A stretch of 64,000 nucleotides of DNA from Streptomyces sp. RPA4-2 (GCF_012273515.2 NZ_CP050975.2:8432001-8496000); one strand, 5' to 3'. Shown: positions 42,493 to 52,104, counted from the first letter of the stretch. Program-made: numbers and translations. The notes: generated from the letters alone by a model not told the origin.

Positions 42493-43791
42493 ATGGCAAC
42501 GCTGTTGCGAATGCCCGAAGTGGCGGCCGGCGCGACCGAAGCCGTCCTGTCGGACTGGCTGGTGAAGGAGGACACCCCCTTCACGACAGGCGACCCCATC
42601 GCACTGATCGAGACCGACAAGGCGTCCGTGGAGGTCGCCGCCGAGACGGACGCGGTGATCCTTCGGATCCTGGTGCCGGCCGGAACACTCGTCGAGGTCG
42701 GCTCACCGGTCGCGCTGCTCGGCGGCGACGGTGACCAGCCCGGCGACGCCGACCGGCTGCTCGCCGAACTCCAGGTCGGTGACACCCCTCCCCCCAGGCA
42801 GGCACCCGAGCGTCGTGAGGTGCCCGAGCCCGCACCCGTACAGACCACGTCGAACGGCTCCGCCGGCCGGATCTTCAGCAGCCCACTGGCCCGGAAGCGG
42901 CTGAAGGAGGCCGGCCTGACGCCGGACCAGGTTCGGGGCACCGGCCCGAACGGCCGCATCGTCCGCGGGGACGTGGAGGCCGCCATCGCGAGTGCCAGGC
43001 AGTCGGCGCCCGCGCCCGCGCCGGCACGGGCACCGACACAGGCCCAGGCGCAGGTACCGACGCAGACACAGGATTCGTCCCCGGCGGCCAAACCGGCCAC
43101 AAAGGGCACGGGCACGTTCCACGAGATCCAGCACACCCGTCTGCGCCGGGCGATCGCCGAGCGGTTGACCGCGAGCAAGCAGACGATCCCGCACTTCTAC
43201 GTGAAGCGCACCGCCCGCGTCGACGCGCTGCTCGCGCTGCGAGCACAGCTCAACGAGGTGTCGCCGCACAAGATCTCGGTCAACGACCTGGTGCTGCGCG
43301 CGGTCGCGGTGGCGCACCGGGCCGTGCCGGAGGCGAACGTCATCTGGACCGACGACGCGTTGCGGCAGTTCGACTCCGTCGACGTCGGCGTCGCGATCGC
43401 CGGTGAGCGCGGGCTCGTCACCCCCGTGCTGCGCGGCGTCGACAAGGCATCGCCCAGTGCGATTGCGGGCCAGGTACGGGAGTTCGTCCGGCAGGCGGGC
43501 GACGGCACCCTGCGGCAGAGCGACCTGGAGGGCGGCTCGATCACCGTGACCAACCTCGGCATGTTCGGTGTCGACGAGTTCTCGGCGATCATCAACCCGC
43601 CCCAGTCGGCGATCCTGGCCGTCGGCGCGGGATCCAGGGCCCCGATCGTCGTCGACGACAGGATCGAGATCGCGACCCAGCTCTCGCTGGTGTTGTCGGT
43701 GGATCACCGCGCGATCGACGGTGCGCCGGCCGCGCGGTGGATGTCCGTCCTGGTGCACGCACTCGAAGAGCCGTTCCAGCTGATCGCCTGA
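42493..43791 (+). CDS. Dihydrolipoamide acyltransferase E2
   Basis: A 432-aa E2. The lipoyl domain (1-80) has the lipoyl Lys in IETDKASVEV. A peripheral-subunit-binding domain (about 128-165) reads FSSPLARKRLKEAGLTPDQV. An Ala/Pro/Gln-rich hinge (about 175-210) follows. The catalytic domain (about 220-432) ends with the active-site motif DHRAIDGAPAARW. One lipoyl domain only. The ATG at 42493 follows AAGGAGG. It is the partner of the fused E1 immediately upstream and transfers the acyl group to CoA. It is intact, unlike the E2 pseudogene at 11889. Confidence 0.92.
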   Translation: MATLLRMPEVAAGATEAVLSDWLVKEDTPFTTGDPIALIETDKASVEVAAETDAVILRILVPAGTLVEVGSPVALLGGDGDQPGDADRLLAELQVGDTPPPRQAPERREVPEPAPVQTTSNGSAGRIFSSPLARKRLKEAGLTPDQVRGTGPNGRIVRGDVEAAIASARQSAPAPAPARAPTQAQAQVPTQTQDSSPAAKPATKGTGTFHEIQHTRLRRAIAERLTASKQTIPHFYVKRTARVDALLALRAQLNEVSPHKISVNDLVLRAVAVAHRAVPEANVIWTDDALRQFDSVDVGVAIAGERGLVTPVLRGVDKASPSAIAGQVREFVRQAGDGTLRQSDLEGGSITVTNLGMFGVDEFSAIINPPQSAILAVGAGSRAPIVVDDRIEIATQLSLVLSVDHRAIDGAPAARWMSVLVHALEEPFQLIA

Positions 43792-44152
43792 TACTCCGGA
43801 AGGACTCCGACGTTTGCCTCGGCCGGAAGGTGTCAGAGGAGTGGGGCAGGCCGGCCGGCAGTCGATGGGGGTGGTCTCCTGGAGACCGCCCCCTCGGTCG
43901 TGTGCTGCCGCCGCCGGTGGGGGCGGCGACGGGCGAGGGCCCGGCGTTGTCCGCGCCGGATCGACCGCCCTGGCACCTGGCCCGGCGAGGGCAGCCGCGA
44001 CAGCGGAACCTGTGCGAGGACACGGACCGCTGCGAGGACCTGTCGGATCTCCACAGGAGTGTGCCGGGGCGAGCAAGGACGGCCAGCCGGCCGGCGACGA
44101 TGCCGGCGCGGGCCGGGGTGCGGCCCTGGTCGATCAGCGGCGGCAGGGCCGT
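43792..44152. other. Convergent intergenic region with a hairpin
   Basis: 360 bp between the E2 stop and the regulator stop. A hairpin at 43866-43892 is the likely terminator of the E1-E2 operon. The remainder has minus-strand phrases such as PLIDQGRTPARAGIVAGRLA that look coding but match nothing I recognise, perhaps another remnant. Confidence 0.45.
43866..43892 (+). terminator. Hairpin terminator after E2
   Basis: GGGGGTGGTCTCC pairs with GGAGACCGCCCCC (13 bp with one G-U pair, loop of one T), about 75 bp past the E2 stop codon. Confidence 0.6.
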
Positions 44153-47100
44153 CTACCGCCGCAGTTGAGTGACGAGCCGGCGTACCTCGGCGGACGGGGC
44201 GACTCCGAACTCGCGCATCGTCGCCGCGTACCGCTGGTACAGCGCCAGCACACCGTCGTCGCTGCCGCTCGCGTGTGCCAGGGAGATCGCCAACTGCCAT
44301 GCCTGCTCGCGGTACGGGCTGACCTTCAGCACGTCGTCCACGAACTGCCGGGCCTCCCGGTATCTGCTGAGCCGGAAGGCCAGTCTGGCCGCCTCGATGC
44401 GGCCGCTGGTAACCCGTTCACCGATCTCGGACCGGCGCTGCTCCACCCAGACGCTGGACAGCGTCGCCAGGTACGGCCCGCGGTCGGCCTGGGCGAGCGC
44501 CTCGGTCATGGTACGCAGGCGGATCTCCCCGTCCTGGTGGTCGGCCTCGACCAGCGAGTCCAGCATGACCTGCGCCGTACCGCAGACCAGGCCGGGGTGG
44601 GCGAGGTGCAGACGGTCCCCGTCCTGCCGCGGGACGAGATCCTCGGGGAGTACGTCGCGCAGCCGGTAGAGAGCCTGGCGCAGGTAGTTGCGGCCGGCGG
44701 CTTCGTTGCGGCTGTCGAACAGGGCGTCCAGGAGTTCCTGCCGGGACACCTCGCGTCGGGCACCGAGCAGGTAGCTGAGCACCTCTACGCTCTTGCTCAG
44801 CCGCAGCGCCGACTGCTGACCGTCGACGGTCAGGACGGGTTCGCCGAACTCCTCCAGCAGCAGCCGCGGGGCTCTCGTCGTCACCCGCACTGTGTCCTGC
44901 CTGGACAGTGCGGAGGTGAGCTCGTGCCAGCGCGACATCCGCGTCGGGGACGCGTCCGCTTCCCGGACTGCTACGGCAGGCACGTCGGTCAGCGCGCTGA
45001 GCAGCAGGTGCTGTGATCCTTGTGCCGCGGCCTCGGTGAGGGCGAGTTCGGCGGCGGCGTCCGACGCGTCCTCCTCGCCGAGCCGCCAGTACGCCTCCGA
45101 GAGGTATGCCGCGGCGGTGCCCAGTTCGAGCCGCCGGTCACCGCGCCGCATGCCCTCGACGCACGCCTCCAGTTCCACGCGTGCCTCGGCGTTGTGGTTC
45201 CGCAGGAGGAGGGACAGGCCGCGCCACAGGTGGCACAGCTCGCGGCTGAACGCGTAGTCGGCCGCTCCGTACGCCTCCGCCTCGGCGAGCGCACGGTCGG
45301 CCGCCTCGGTGTCGTGGTGCAGTCGCAGGCGCAGTTTCGCCTCGTTCAGCAGTCCGAAGACGCGGTAGATTTGGGAGCCCGTCTCCGCGATCAGCCGGTG
45401 GCCGCGTTCCAGGGCGGCGCCTGCCTCGTCGCCCCGACCGAGGTCGAACATGAGGTCGACCGCGTCGAACGCGTGCAGCCAGGGCGGTTGCCACGACTCG
45501 CGGCGTACCTCGTACATCTCCATGGCTTCGTGCAGGCGACCGGTCGCCCGCAGCCCGGCGATGACCCACGGCGCGCCGATCACGGTCCGCCAGGGGTCCA
45601 GGGTGGCGGGCCGGTCGAGTCCGCTCAGGCGGCCTCGGACATACCCGATCCGCATCAGCATCCCGTCGACCGTGCCGGACGGCACCGGCGCGTAGTCCGG
45701 GAATGGCGGGGCGCTGCCGTCGGCCAGGGCCAGCAGGTTCTCGGCGGCCTCTCGGGCGCGGCCGGCGGGCAGCCTGTCGGTCAGCGTGCGCGCCTCGGCG
45801 AATCGGCCGGAGTGCCACAGGCACCAGGTCGCCAGCAGCAGTGCCTCGTCGAAGTGCGGTGAGCCGGGTGACGGAAGCCAGTCCTGGCCGTGCCGGTCGA
45901 GCAGTTCGTTGCCGCGTCCGCAGTGTTCAAGGGCGAACGACACGCGCAGGACTATGGTGCCGACCTCGGGCGTGGGCGTTCTGCTGGAGGCGTCCAGTGC
46001 GTCGAGCCACCGAGCCGCCAGCGCGAAGTCCATCCGGCCGAGGAGATCAGGGAGGGCGACTGCAGCCTGCCGCCACGCGTCCTCGGTGTCGCCCAGGCGC
46101 AGGAACGCGTCGACGGCCTCCTCCAGTTCGCCACGCTGCACCAGCAGGTTCGCGTGGCGACGGTACAGCCGGCGCACGGTCTCAGGATCCTCGGTCCTGG
46201 CCAGTTCGTCGGCCAGGAACTCACGGAACTGGGGGTGCGGGGTCAGGTGGGAACCGTCCTGGGACCATGCCACGGGCAGCCGCTTGAGCCGCAGGAATGC
46301 CATCAGCCGGACCGCGTCCGTCTGGCCCAGCGCCACCGCGTCAGGGACCGAGATTTCCGCCAGCGGACTGGTGTGCAGCAAGAAGGTGCGCTCGGCGGCG
46401 GAGAGAGTGCGGAGGATGTTGGCCGACAGGTAGCCGCGCAGGGCGCCGGACCTGGCACTTGTCACCTCTGCGGTACGCCAGCCCTCGAACAGCACTCCCG
46501 CCACCCATCCGCCCGTCATCTCGACGATGCGCTCGACGTCGGCATCGGGGTGGCCGACCAGCCGGAGGGCCGCCGCGACCTCTTCGGCGTCGAACGCGAG
46601 GTCCTCCTCGCCCAGCTCTCCCACCCGGGCCATGTCGCTGATCGAGCCGATGTCCAGCGGAACGCTGGTACGCGATATCAGCACCAGGGTGACGTCGGCG
46701 GGCAGGTACCGGGCCAGCGCCGACAGGACTACGACGGATCCCTCGTCGGCGGTGATCCGCTCGACGTTGTCGCACACCAGCACGAGACGGCTGTCCTGCA
46801 GGCTCTCCGCCAGCAGCCCCGCGGCCTCGCCGATCTGGATCCCGCTCCGCAGTGCGTCGGACGCGACGCGGCCGGCCGCCGCGACGTACGGCTCGACCGC
46901 CGCCTCGAGATACACCAGCAACCGGCCGGGAGCCTGTTCCGTTCCATCGAGCGACAACCAGGCGACCGGGCGCTCAAGATCGCGCAGCGCCAGGGCGACG
47001 GCCGTGGTCTTGCCGCCACCCGCGGTCGCGCACACCGTGACCACGGGATGCTGGTCTATGAGGGACCGGACCCACCCGGTCAGCCGGTCCCGCGGCACGA

Positions 47101-47200
47101 GGTCGTCCGCGGGCTCGGGTGCCACGAGCTTCCGCCGGATCACCGTCCGCCGGCTTCCCGCCCCACAACTGCGATCGTCCTTCACCGCGGCCCGCCTCAC
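44153..47200 (-). CDS. STAND-ATPase / BTAD transcriptional activator (1015 aa)
   Basis: A large activator combining a MalT-like ATPase with a C-terminal SARP-type output. Walker A is VCATAGGGKTTAVALAL (about residues 55-71), Walker B LVLVCDNVERI (about 137-147), then helical TPR-like repeats. From about residue 760 there is an OmpR-like DNA-binding segment (SKSVEVLSYLLGARREVSRQ, RNYLRQALYRLRDVLPEDL) followed by the BTAD domain (REARQFVDDVLKVSPYREQA, LALYQRYAATMREFGVAPSA). It is the best candidate regulator of the catabolic genes. A shattered duplicate of its ends is at 54395-54835, next to the M24/cupin operon. Start chosen at 47200; a few residues shorter is possible. Confidence 0.87.
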   Translation of the reverse strand: MRRAAVKDDRSCGAGSRRTVIRRKLVAPEPADDLVPRDRLTGWVRSLIDQHPVVTVCATAGGGKTTAVALALRDLERPVAWLSLDGTEQAPGRLLVYLEAAVEPYVAAAGRVASDALRSGIQIGEAAGLLAESLQDSRLVLVCDNVERITADEGSVVVLSALARYLPADVTLVLISRTSVPLDIGSISDMARVGELGEEDLAFDAEEVAAALRLVGHPDADVERIVEMTGGWVAGVLFEGWRTAEVTSARSGALRGYLSANILRTLSAAERTFLLHTSPLAEISVPDAVALGQTDAVRLMAFLRLKRLPVAWSQDGSHLTPHPQFREFLADELARTEDPETVRRLYRRHANLLVQRGELEEAVDAFLRLGDTEDAWRQAAVALPDLLGRMDFALAARWLDALDASSRTPTPEVGTIVLRVSFALEHCGRGNELLDRHGQDWLPSPGSPHFDEALLLATWCLWHSGRFAEARTLTDRLPAGRAREAAENLLALADGSAPPFPDYAPVPSGTVDGMLMRIGYVRGRLSGLDRPATLDPWRTVIGAPWVIAGLRATGRLHEAMEMYEVRRESWQPPWLHAFDAVDLMFDLGRGDEAGAALERGHRLIAETGSQIYRVFGLLNEAKLRLRLHHDTEAADRALAEAEAYGAADYAFSRELCHLWRGLSLLLRNHNAEARVELEACVEGMRRGDRRLELGTAAAYLSEAYWRLGEEDASDAAAELALTEAAAQGSQHLLLSALTDVPAVAVREADASPTRMSRWHELTSALSRQDTVRVTTRAPRLLLEEFGEPVLTVDGQQSALRLSKSVEVLSYLLGARREVSRQELLDALFDSRNEAAGRNYLRQALYRLRDVLPEDLVPRQDGDRLHLAHPGLVCGTAQVMLDSLVEADHQDGEIRLRTMTEALAQADRGPYLATLSSVWVEQRRSEIGERVTSGRIEAARLAFRLSRYREARQFVDDVLKVSPYREQAWQLAISLAHASGSDDGVLALYQRYAATMREFGVAPSAEVRRLVTQLRR

Positions 47201-47609
47201 TCGGAGTCAGAACAAACGCGCCCTCTTCAGGTGGGCAACCGCTGCTGCCAGGCAGAGCCGGATGACCCCATACCGCCAATATTCGAGAGCTTGATGTCGC
47301 TGGGTCAAGCTCGGTTTCGCGGACATTAACGAGGATGATCGGTCCTTGCCTGTCAGCGGGCCCATGTGTGGCGCACGACGCCGTCCATGGCCGGTGCACG
47401 GATGAGAAGCAGCGGCTGTCGCCGGGCCGGATGGCGGTGCGATGGTCCCGGAAAGTCGCGACGAGTCCTCTATCAACGCTTGTCCGGGAATCGTTAGTCG
47501 AATTCCTCCGGAGTTGGCTGAGCCGTTAGTCGTCCTTGCCGCCTGCCATCCCGCGCAGCACGCTTGCGGACAGCGGTATCCGCGCCGGGCCCTCGTGGGG
47601 AAACCGGAC
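47201..47609. other. Intergenic region with duplicated promoter sequence
   Basis: Carries the regulator's upstream sequence and, from about 47440, a sequence clearly related to the promoter of the SDR operon at 59220-59395. Both contain the paired 9-mers CGTTA(A/G)TCG 32 bp apart (here 47492-47500 and 47524-47532). Confidence 0.6.
47492..47532 (+). promoter_or_regulatory. Paired CGTTAGTCG repeats (copy of the SDR promoter)
   Basis: CGTTAGTCG occurs at 47492 and 47524, 32 bp (three helical turns) apart. The same pair with the same spacing is at 59270 and 59302. A tandem direct repeat is the kind of site bound by BTAD/SARP activators. Confidence 0.5.
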
Positions 47610-47696
47610 ATGACGCTTGGTGTGCGACTGGACGGACAGCGCCCGCCACGGGAAGCGGCGGCGGGATCGGCCTGGCGACGGCCTGGGCGCTACCGG
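47610..47696 (+). pseudogene. SDR gene reduced to its 5' end
   Basis: ATGACGCTTGGTGTGCGACT at 47610 matches the beginning of the intact SDR gene at 59396 (MTLDIRLDG). Following bases still align with the GGGSGIGLA codons but with frameshifts (GGCGGCGGGATCGGCCTGGC is visible). The rest of the SDR and the whole beta-hydroxyacid dehydrogenase gene are missing before the CMD remnant at 47739. Confidence 0.7.
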
Positions 47697-47738
47697 CGCG
47701 CGCAAACCATCACCGTTCCACCCAAGGAGGTTCTTGCC

Positions 47739-48023
47739 ATGGCACTCGTGCCGCCGGTGACCAAGGAACAGATCGCCCCGACCGATCTTCCGCTGACCGG
47801 CCGCGACGTCGGCGTGACCGCCATCGACTCCGAGGTGCTGTCGCGGACGCGGCACGGATTGCCCCCTCGGGAGCCTGTCGCGCTCACCATGTCCGCCGGA
47901 GTGTGGAACGCCCTCACCCGCCTCCGCCCGGCGATGGACCTCGGCCTCCATTTCGACCTCGACCTCGGTGAGCCGCAGGTCCGCGGCGGACGCCGCCGTC
48001 TGAGCACGGATCAGAGAGCATGA
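47739..48023 (+). pseudogene. CMD protein with the middle deleted, coupled to folD
   Basis: A 94-aa open frame. It begins MALVPPVTKEQIAPTDLPL and ends near [27 protein letters not shown] residues. These match the first 19 and last 60 residues of the intact 194-aa CMD protein at 61132 (MALVPLVTRELIDPTDLPL and VGLWNALTRFHRVMDFDLDL). About 100 residues with the redox motif are gone. A late frameshift replaces the tail, moving the stop from 48003 to 48023, where TGA overlaps the folD ATG as ATGA. A strong AAGGAGG ribosome site at 47724 is kept, so the frame may now act as a leader cistron for folD. Confidence 0.8.
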
Positions 48024-48874
48024 CCGCCCAGATTCTCGATGGCAAGGCCACCGCAGCCGCGATCAAGTCCGATCTGACCGTCCGCGTGGCGGCCCTGAAG
48101 GAGAAGGGCGTCACGCCCGGCCTGGGGACCGTCCTGGTGGGCGACGACCCCGGCAGCCAGAAGTACGTCGCGGGCAAGCACCGCGACTGCGCGCAGGTGG
48201 GTATCGCCTCCATCCAGCGTGAACTGCCCGCGACCGCCACACAGGAGGAGATCGAGGCGGTGGTGCGGGAACTCAACGAGGACCCCGCCTGCACCGGCTA
48301 CATCGTTCAGCTCCCGCTCCCCAAGGGCATCGACGAGAACCGCATCCTGGAGCTGATGGACCCGGACAAGGACGCGGACGGACTCCACCCGATGAACCTC
48401 GGCCGCCTCGTGCTGAACGAGCCGGCCCCGCTGCCCTGCACCCCGAACGGCGTCCTCACCCTCCTGCGCCGCTACGGCGTGGAGATCAAGGGTGCCGAGG
48501 TCGTGGTCGTCGGCCGCGGGGTGACCATCGGCCGGCCGATGCCGCTGCTGCTGACGCGGCGCAGCGAGAACGCGACCGTGACCCAGTGCCACACCGGTAC
48601 CCGGGACCTCTCCGCGCACCTGAAGCGCGCCGACATCATCGTCGCCGCGGCCGGCTCCGCGCACCTCGTGCGTGCGGAGGACGTGAAGCCGGGCGCCGCC
48701 GTCCTCGACGTCGGAGTCTCGCGCAGCGCCGAGGGCAAGATCGTCGGCGATGTCCACCCGGATGTCGCCGAGGTCGCGGCGTGGATCTCCCCGAACCCGG
48801 GCGGCGTCGGCCCGATGACCCGTGCCCAGCTTCTCGTCAACGTGGTGGAAGCGGCGGAGCGCAGTGTCGGCTGA
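48020..48874 (+). CDS. folD: Bifunctional methylene-THF dehydrogenase / methenyl-THF cyclohydrolase
   Basis: A 284-aa FolD, normal length. It interconverts 5,10-methylene-, 5,10-methenyl- and 10-formyl-THF with NADP. Motifs: active-site Lys in [44 protein letters not shown], the NADP loop [17 protein letters not shown] (the usual GRSxxVG is GRGVTIG here) and [15 protein letters not shown]. The ATG at 48020 overlaps the collapsed CMD frame. Streptomyces normally carries a housekeeping folD elsewhere; this copy is best explained by the O-demethylation/one-carbon genes of the same island (metF, purU, LigM-like). Confidence 0.95.
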   Translation: MTAQILDGKATAAAIKSDLTVRVAALKEKGVTPGLGTVLVGDDPGSQKYVAGKHRDCAQVGIASIQRELPATATQEEIEAVVRELNEDPACTGYIVQLPLPKGIDENRILELMDPDKDADGLHPMNLGRLVLNEPAPLPCTPNGVLTLLRRYGVEIKGAEVVVVGRGVTIGRPMPLLLTRRSENATVTQCHTGTRDLSAHLKRADIIVAAAGSAHLVRAEDVKPGAAVLDVGVSRSAEGKIVGDVHPDVAEVAAWISPNPGGVGPMTRAQLLVNVVEAAERSVG

Positions 48875-49155
48875 GGACACCCACCACAGTCCGGAGCCGA
48901 CCAGGTACGACGCGATCGGCGCATCCGGCACCGAGGACCGCCCGAATCGTCACCCGTCGATTCCCGCCGATCACCCAGGACGGGGCCAAGGGTTCGCCCT
49001 GCACCCCGGGGGTCCGCGACGGCGGGCGGGGAGCGGCTGCACTTCCCAGGTGCCACTCGGTGACCGCCCACGGGTGCGGCATCCCGCACGTTCTTCTGGG
49101 ATGTCGCACAGCCGTTCCCGTTCCCTCTCCTCGCCTCGATGCCTGGTTGCCGGAC
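48875..49155. other. Convergent gap between folD and the MFS gene
   Basis: 280 bp. A small inverted repeat CATCCC/GGGATG (49080-49103) may help terminate the MFS transcript. No gene is supported. Confidence 0.4.
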
Positions 49156-50451
49156 CTACGCGATCTGCCGGCCCCGGGTTTCAGGCAGGGCCACCACGCC
49201 GACGATCACCAGGACGTACCCGAGAGCTCCGACACCCATGGCCGCCTTCAGTCCGAAGACCGAGGAGAGCGCGCCCACGAGGGAGGGGAAGAAGGCGGCG
49301 ACTCCCCGGCCGAAATTGTGGACAACGCCGACGCCCGTGCCGCGCACCCGGCTGGGGAACAACTCGCTGAAGAACACGCCCGTACCGGCCAGCGATCCGC
49401 ATGCCGCCATCCCCAGCGGCACGCCCAGCACGAGCAGCAGGCCGTTGGCTCCCTCGGGGATCCAGGTGTACGCCACCACGCACACCACGCCGCTGACCGC
49501 GAAGAAGATGAACGTGGCCCGGCGGCCGACCCAGTCGTGCAGGAAACCGGCACCGACATAGCCGAGGAAGCAGCCGGCGATGACGGCCGAGAGGTAGCCG
49601 CTGGTGCCGACGACCGTCAGACCGCGCTCTGTGTGCAGGTAGGACGGCAGCCAGGTGAAGATGGCGAAGTACCCGCCTTGTACCCCGATCCCGACCAGCA
49701 GGGCGAACAGCGTGGTGTGTCGCAGGTCGCGTCCGAACAACGCGACGAGCCCGCCCCAGACCGGAGCGGGGGTCTCTCCCGCGATGCGACGGCGATTCTC
49801 CGTCGAGACAACGGAGTCCCTCACGTTGCGCCGGATGAAGAGCAGCGCGAGGGCGGGCAGTATGCCGAGGAGGAACAGGTAACGCCAGGCGTCAGGGCCG
49901 GCGTGGCTGAAGATGACCGTGTAGGCGAGGACCGCCAGACCCCAGCCGACCGCGTACGAGCTGTGGACGAATCCCATGATCCGACCGCGGTGCCGGGCAG
50001 GGGCGACCTCGGCGATCAGGACCGCGCCGGCCGCGAACTCGCCGCCGAACCCGAGGCCCTGCAACCCCTTGAACAGCAACATCTGACCGTAGTTCTGGGA
50101 CAGTCCGGACAGGGCGGTGAAGACCGCGAAGGTCGCGATGGTGATCATCAGGACCCGCACCCGCCCGACGCGGTCCGACAGCAGGCCCGCCAGGGCCCCA
50201 CCCACGGCCGAGGCCAGCAGGGTCACCGTCATGATCAGACCCGACTGGGTGGAGTTCAGCGTGAACGCCGCGGCGATGGACCCCAGGGCCAGCGGCAGGG
50301 TGGTGAAGTCGAAGGCGTCCAGACCCCACCCGGCGAACCCGGCCCAGAACACGGGCCGGTGTTCGCGGGGGAGGGAGCGATACCATCGGGGAAAGGGTCC
50401 GGCAGGGGTCGAGGTGGCCGTTGCCACAGCCGAGGACGGTGCTTCGGTCAT
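49156..50451 (-). CDS. MFS transporter, aromatic-acid/metabolite:H+ symporter type
   Basis: A 431-aa, 12-helix MFS importer. Helix 1 is GFAGWGLDAFDFTTLPLALG, with the acidic pair in GLDAFD typical of the MHS/AAHS groups. The loop 2-3 motif is LSDRVGRVRVLMI, and loop 4-5 is ARHRGRIMGFVHSSYAVGWG. The start is ATG 50451 (MTEAPSSAVATATS) behind GGAGAAC. The gene belongs to the minus-strand catabolic set and is the probable uptake system for the unknown substrate, likely a carboxylate or aromatic acid. A repeated promoter-like block lies at 50663-50725 upstream. Confidence 0.87.
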   Translation of the reverse strand: MTEAPSSAVATATSTPAGPFPRWYRSLPREHRPVFWAGFAGWGLDAFDFTTLPLALGSIAAAFTLNSTQSGLIMTVTLLASAVGGALAGLLSDRVGRVRVLMITIATFAVFTALSGLSQNYGQMLLFKGLQGLGFGGEFAAGAVLIAEVAPARHRGRIMGFVHSSYAVGWGLAVLAYTVIFSHAGPDAWRYLFLLGILPALALLFIRRNVRDSVVSTENRRRIAGETPAPVWGGLVALFGRDLRHTTLFALLVGIGVQGGYFAIFTWLPSYLHTERGLTVVGTSGYLSAVIAGCFLGYVGAGFLHDWVGRRATFIFFAVSGVVCVVAYTWIPEGANGLLLVLGVPLGMAACGSLAGTGVFFSELFPSRVRGTGVGVVHNFGRGVAAFFPSLVGALSSVFGLKAAMGVGALGYVLVIVGVVALPETRGRQIA

Positions 50452-50861
50452 GAGGTTCTCCTGGAGGTCGGGCTCGGAGGGTCGATCTCGAAGGGGCGCA
50501 GATCTCATGAGGGTTGTGTTCCGATCAGGCCGCGGGTCGGCCGGTGAACCCTTCTTGCTCGTGCCAGGCCCCGTACGGGTCCAAGTCGCTGTCGCCACGT
50601 AGGACGCGGGGTTCAGGACAGCCTCGGCTCCGGTCAAAAGCCTTGGCCTGGGCGGCCGGTGGCCGGCTCGAGTGTCGTCGGCAGGGCGTTAACCCACTCG
50701 TAATCCGGAAGCCGCTCACCGGTTGCTGCTTGCACTCAAGAGCCCAGGCACCAAGCGCCAGGTCGTGCGGCACAACGGACCTCAGGTCTTGCGCGCCGGG
50801 CAGCAGGAGGACGGATCAACGGGGCGCCGGGTTGTCGAGTGAACCTTCGGCCGGCCCCCTC
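50452..50861. other. Intergenic region with a repeated promoter block
   Basis: 410 bp between the MFS start and the MBL stop. No gene. It holds the 63-bp block (50663-50725) shared with the upstream region of the bicupin-M24 operon. Confidence 0.55.
50663..50725 (-). repeat. Repeated promoter-like block (copy 1)
   Basis: About 63 bp containing CTCGAGTG, GGGCGTTAACCCACTCG and AAGCCGCTCACC. It closely matches 54333-54395. It precedes the MFS gene by about 210 bp. The core CGTTAACCC (50687-50695) resembles the CGTTA(A/G)TCG repeats of the SDR promoters. Confidence 0.6.
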
Positions 50862-51851
50862 TCAGCACTGGTGATCGTGGCCGGGGCTGTCGTCGGCCGG
50901 GGGGAAGAACACCACATGGGGTTCGACGTTGCCGTCGAGACGGAGGCTGTGATACATCGTCAGGGTGTGGTTGACCCCGAGGGTTTCCACACCGCCCAGC
51001 CTGCCGGACCACTTGTCGATGACCGGCTTGGCAGCTTCCGAGGCAGCGGCCTCGTACATGGTCTTGAAGTACTCGTAGATGTGTTCTGTGCCGACCGTGT
51101 CGCGTGCGAGGTTCCGCTTGACCGGTGTGAGTTCCAGCGCGTGCTGGGCGGCGTCGCGAATGTCGTGCATGTACTCGCGCTGCGTCTCGACGTCCTGGCG
51201 GGTGCCGAGGCGGGTGAGGTGCCCGGTGATCATCGTGTCAAAGTCGAACGCGAGCGCGTGGTCGTGGTGCGCCATGAAACCGGGGATGTGTTTGGACTGG
51301 GCGATGTTGGTGAACGGCACCCACCCCGGGTAGATCACGTCGACCAGCATCAGGACCTTCTGCCGGGGCAGGTACACGAAGCTGTTGCCAGGAGCGTGGT
51401 TGCTGCCCTTGTAGTGCATCTCGAGGACCTGACCGCCGACCTCCATCCGGTAGGAGTCCCCGAAGGTCACGTCCGGGAGCCGGCGCAGCGGATCGCCGGC
51501 CTCGCGCAGCATCGTGTGAGTCTCCCGCTGCGCGATCCGGGTGGCCTCATCGGGGAACTGGTCGACCCTTCCGATGTGGTCGCCGTGGAAGTGCGTGTAC
51601 ACCACGTGGGTGATGGGCTTGTTTGTCACGTCGCGGATGGCGCGAGTGACAAGGCCGCCGAGCGAAGGTGGTGCGTCGATGGCGATCACCTCGTCGTCGC
51701 ACACCACGAACGCGCACTGGTAGCCGCCGTCCGTGATCCAGTGGACGCCGTCGGCGACCTCTTCGACCAGGTAGCCGGAAGGCGGCACCTTGGGGCCGAT
51801 CGCGTTCTGGGGAACGAGGGGAATGTCGAGTCCCCGGGCTGTATGTGTCAT
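50862..51851 (-). CDS. Metallo-beta-lactamase-fold hydrolase
   Basis: A 329-aa MBL-fold enzyme. The zinc motif is VVYTHFHGDHIGRVDQFP (HxHxDH), with another His in GSNHAPGNSFVYLP and Asp in LMLVDVIYPGW. A long C-terminal helical extension (about 215-330) resembles that of MBL proteins annotated as hydrolase/dioxygenase-like. The start is ATG 51851 (MTHTARGLDIPL). It may hydrolyse a thioester or lactone formed in the pathway. It lies downstream of the bicupin-M24 pair, separated by 253 bp with a terminator hairpin, so it probably has its own promoter. Confidence 0.87.
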   Translation of the reverse strand: MTHTARGLDIPLVPQNAIGPKVPPSGYLVEEVADGVHWITDGGYQCAFVVCDDEVIAIDAPPSLGGLVTRAIRDVTNKPITHVVYTHFHGDHIGRVDQFPDEATRIAQRETHTMLREAGDPLRRLPDVTFGDSYRMEVGGQVLEMHYKGSNHAPGNSFVYLPRQKVLMLVDVIYPGWVPFTNIAQSKHIPGFMAHHDHALAFDFDTMITGHLTRLGTRQDVETQREYMHDIRDAAQHALELTPVKRNLARDTVGTEHIYEYFKTMYEAAASEAAKPVIDKWSGRLGGVETLGVNHTLTMYHSLRLDGNVEPHVVFFPPADDSPGHDHQC

Positions 51852-51966
51852 CGCTGCTCGCTTTCGCACAGAGGATTCGCCGTGGCCTGACGGGTCGCAG
51901 GCCGGGCATGGGTGTGATGGCCTGTCGCGCGGCCGGGGCGCCGGTGTTCGAGGCCGGCGCGGCGAC

Positions 51967-52015
51967 GCTGCCCGGGAGTGCCCGTGTCAGGGCGGACCAG
52001 GCACCCCCGGGCAGC
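51967..52015 (-). terminator. Hairpin downstream of the M24 gene
   Basis: GCTGCCCGGG (51967-51976) pairs perfectly with CCCGGGCAGC (52006-52015), loop 29 nt, about 90 bp past the M24 stop. Confidence 0.5.
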
Positions 52016-52104
52016 AGTTGTGTGAGTACCTCGACCCAGCCGACGTGACGCCGGCCGAGGCGGGGCGGACGTGTCCGGAACAGTCAGGTGCCGGGTCGGA
52101 CCGG

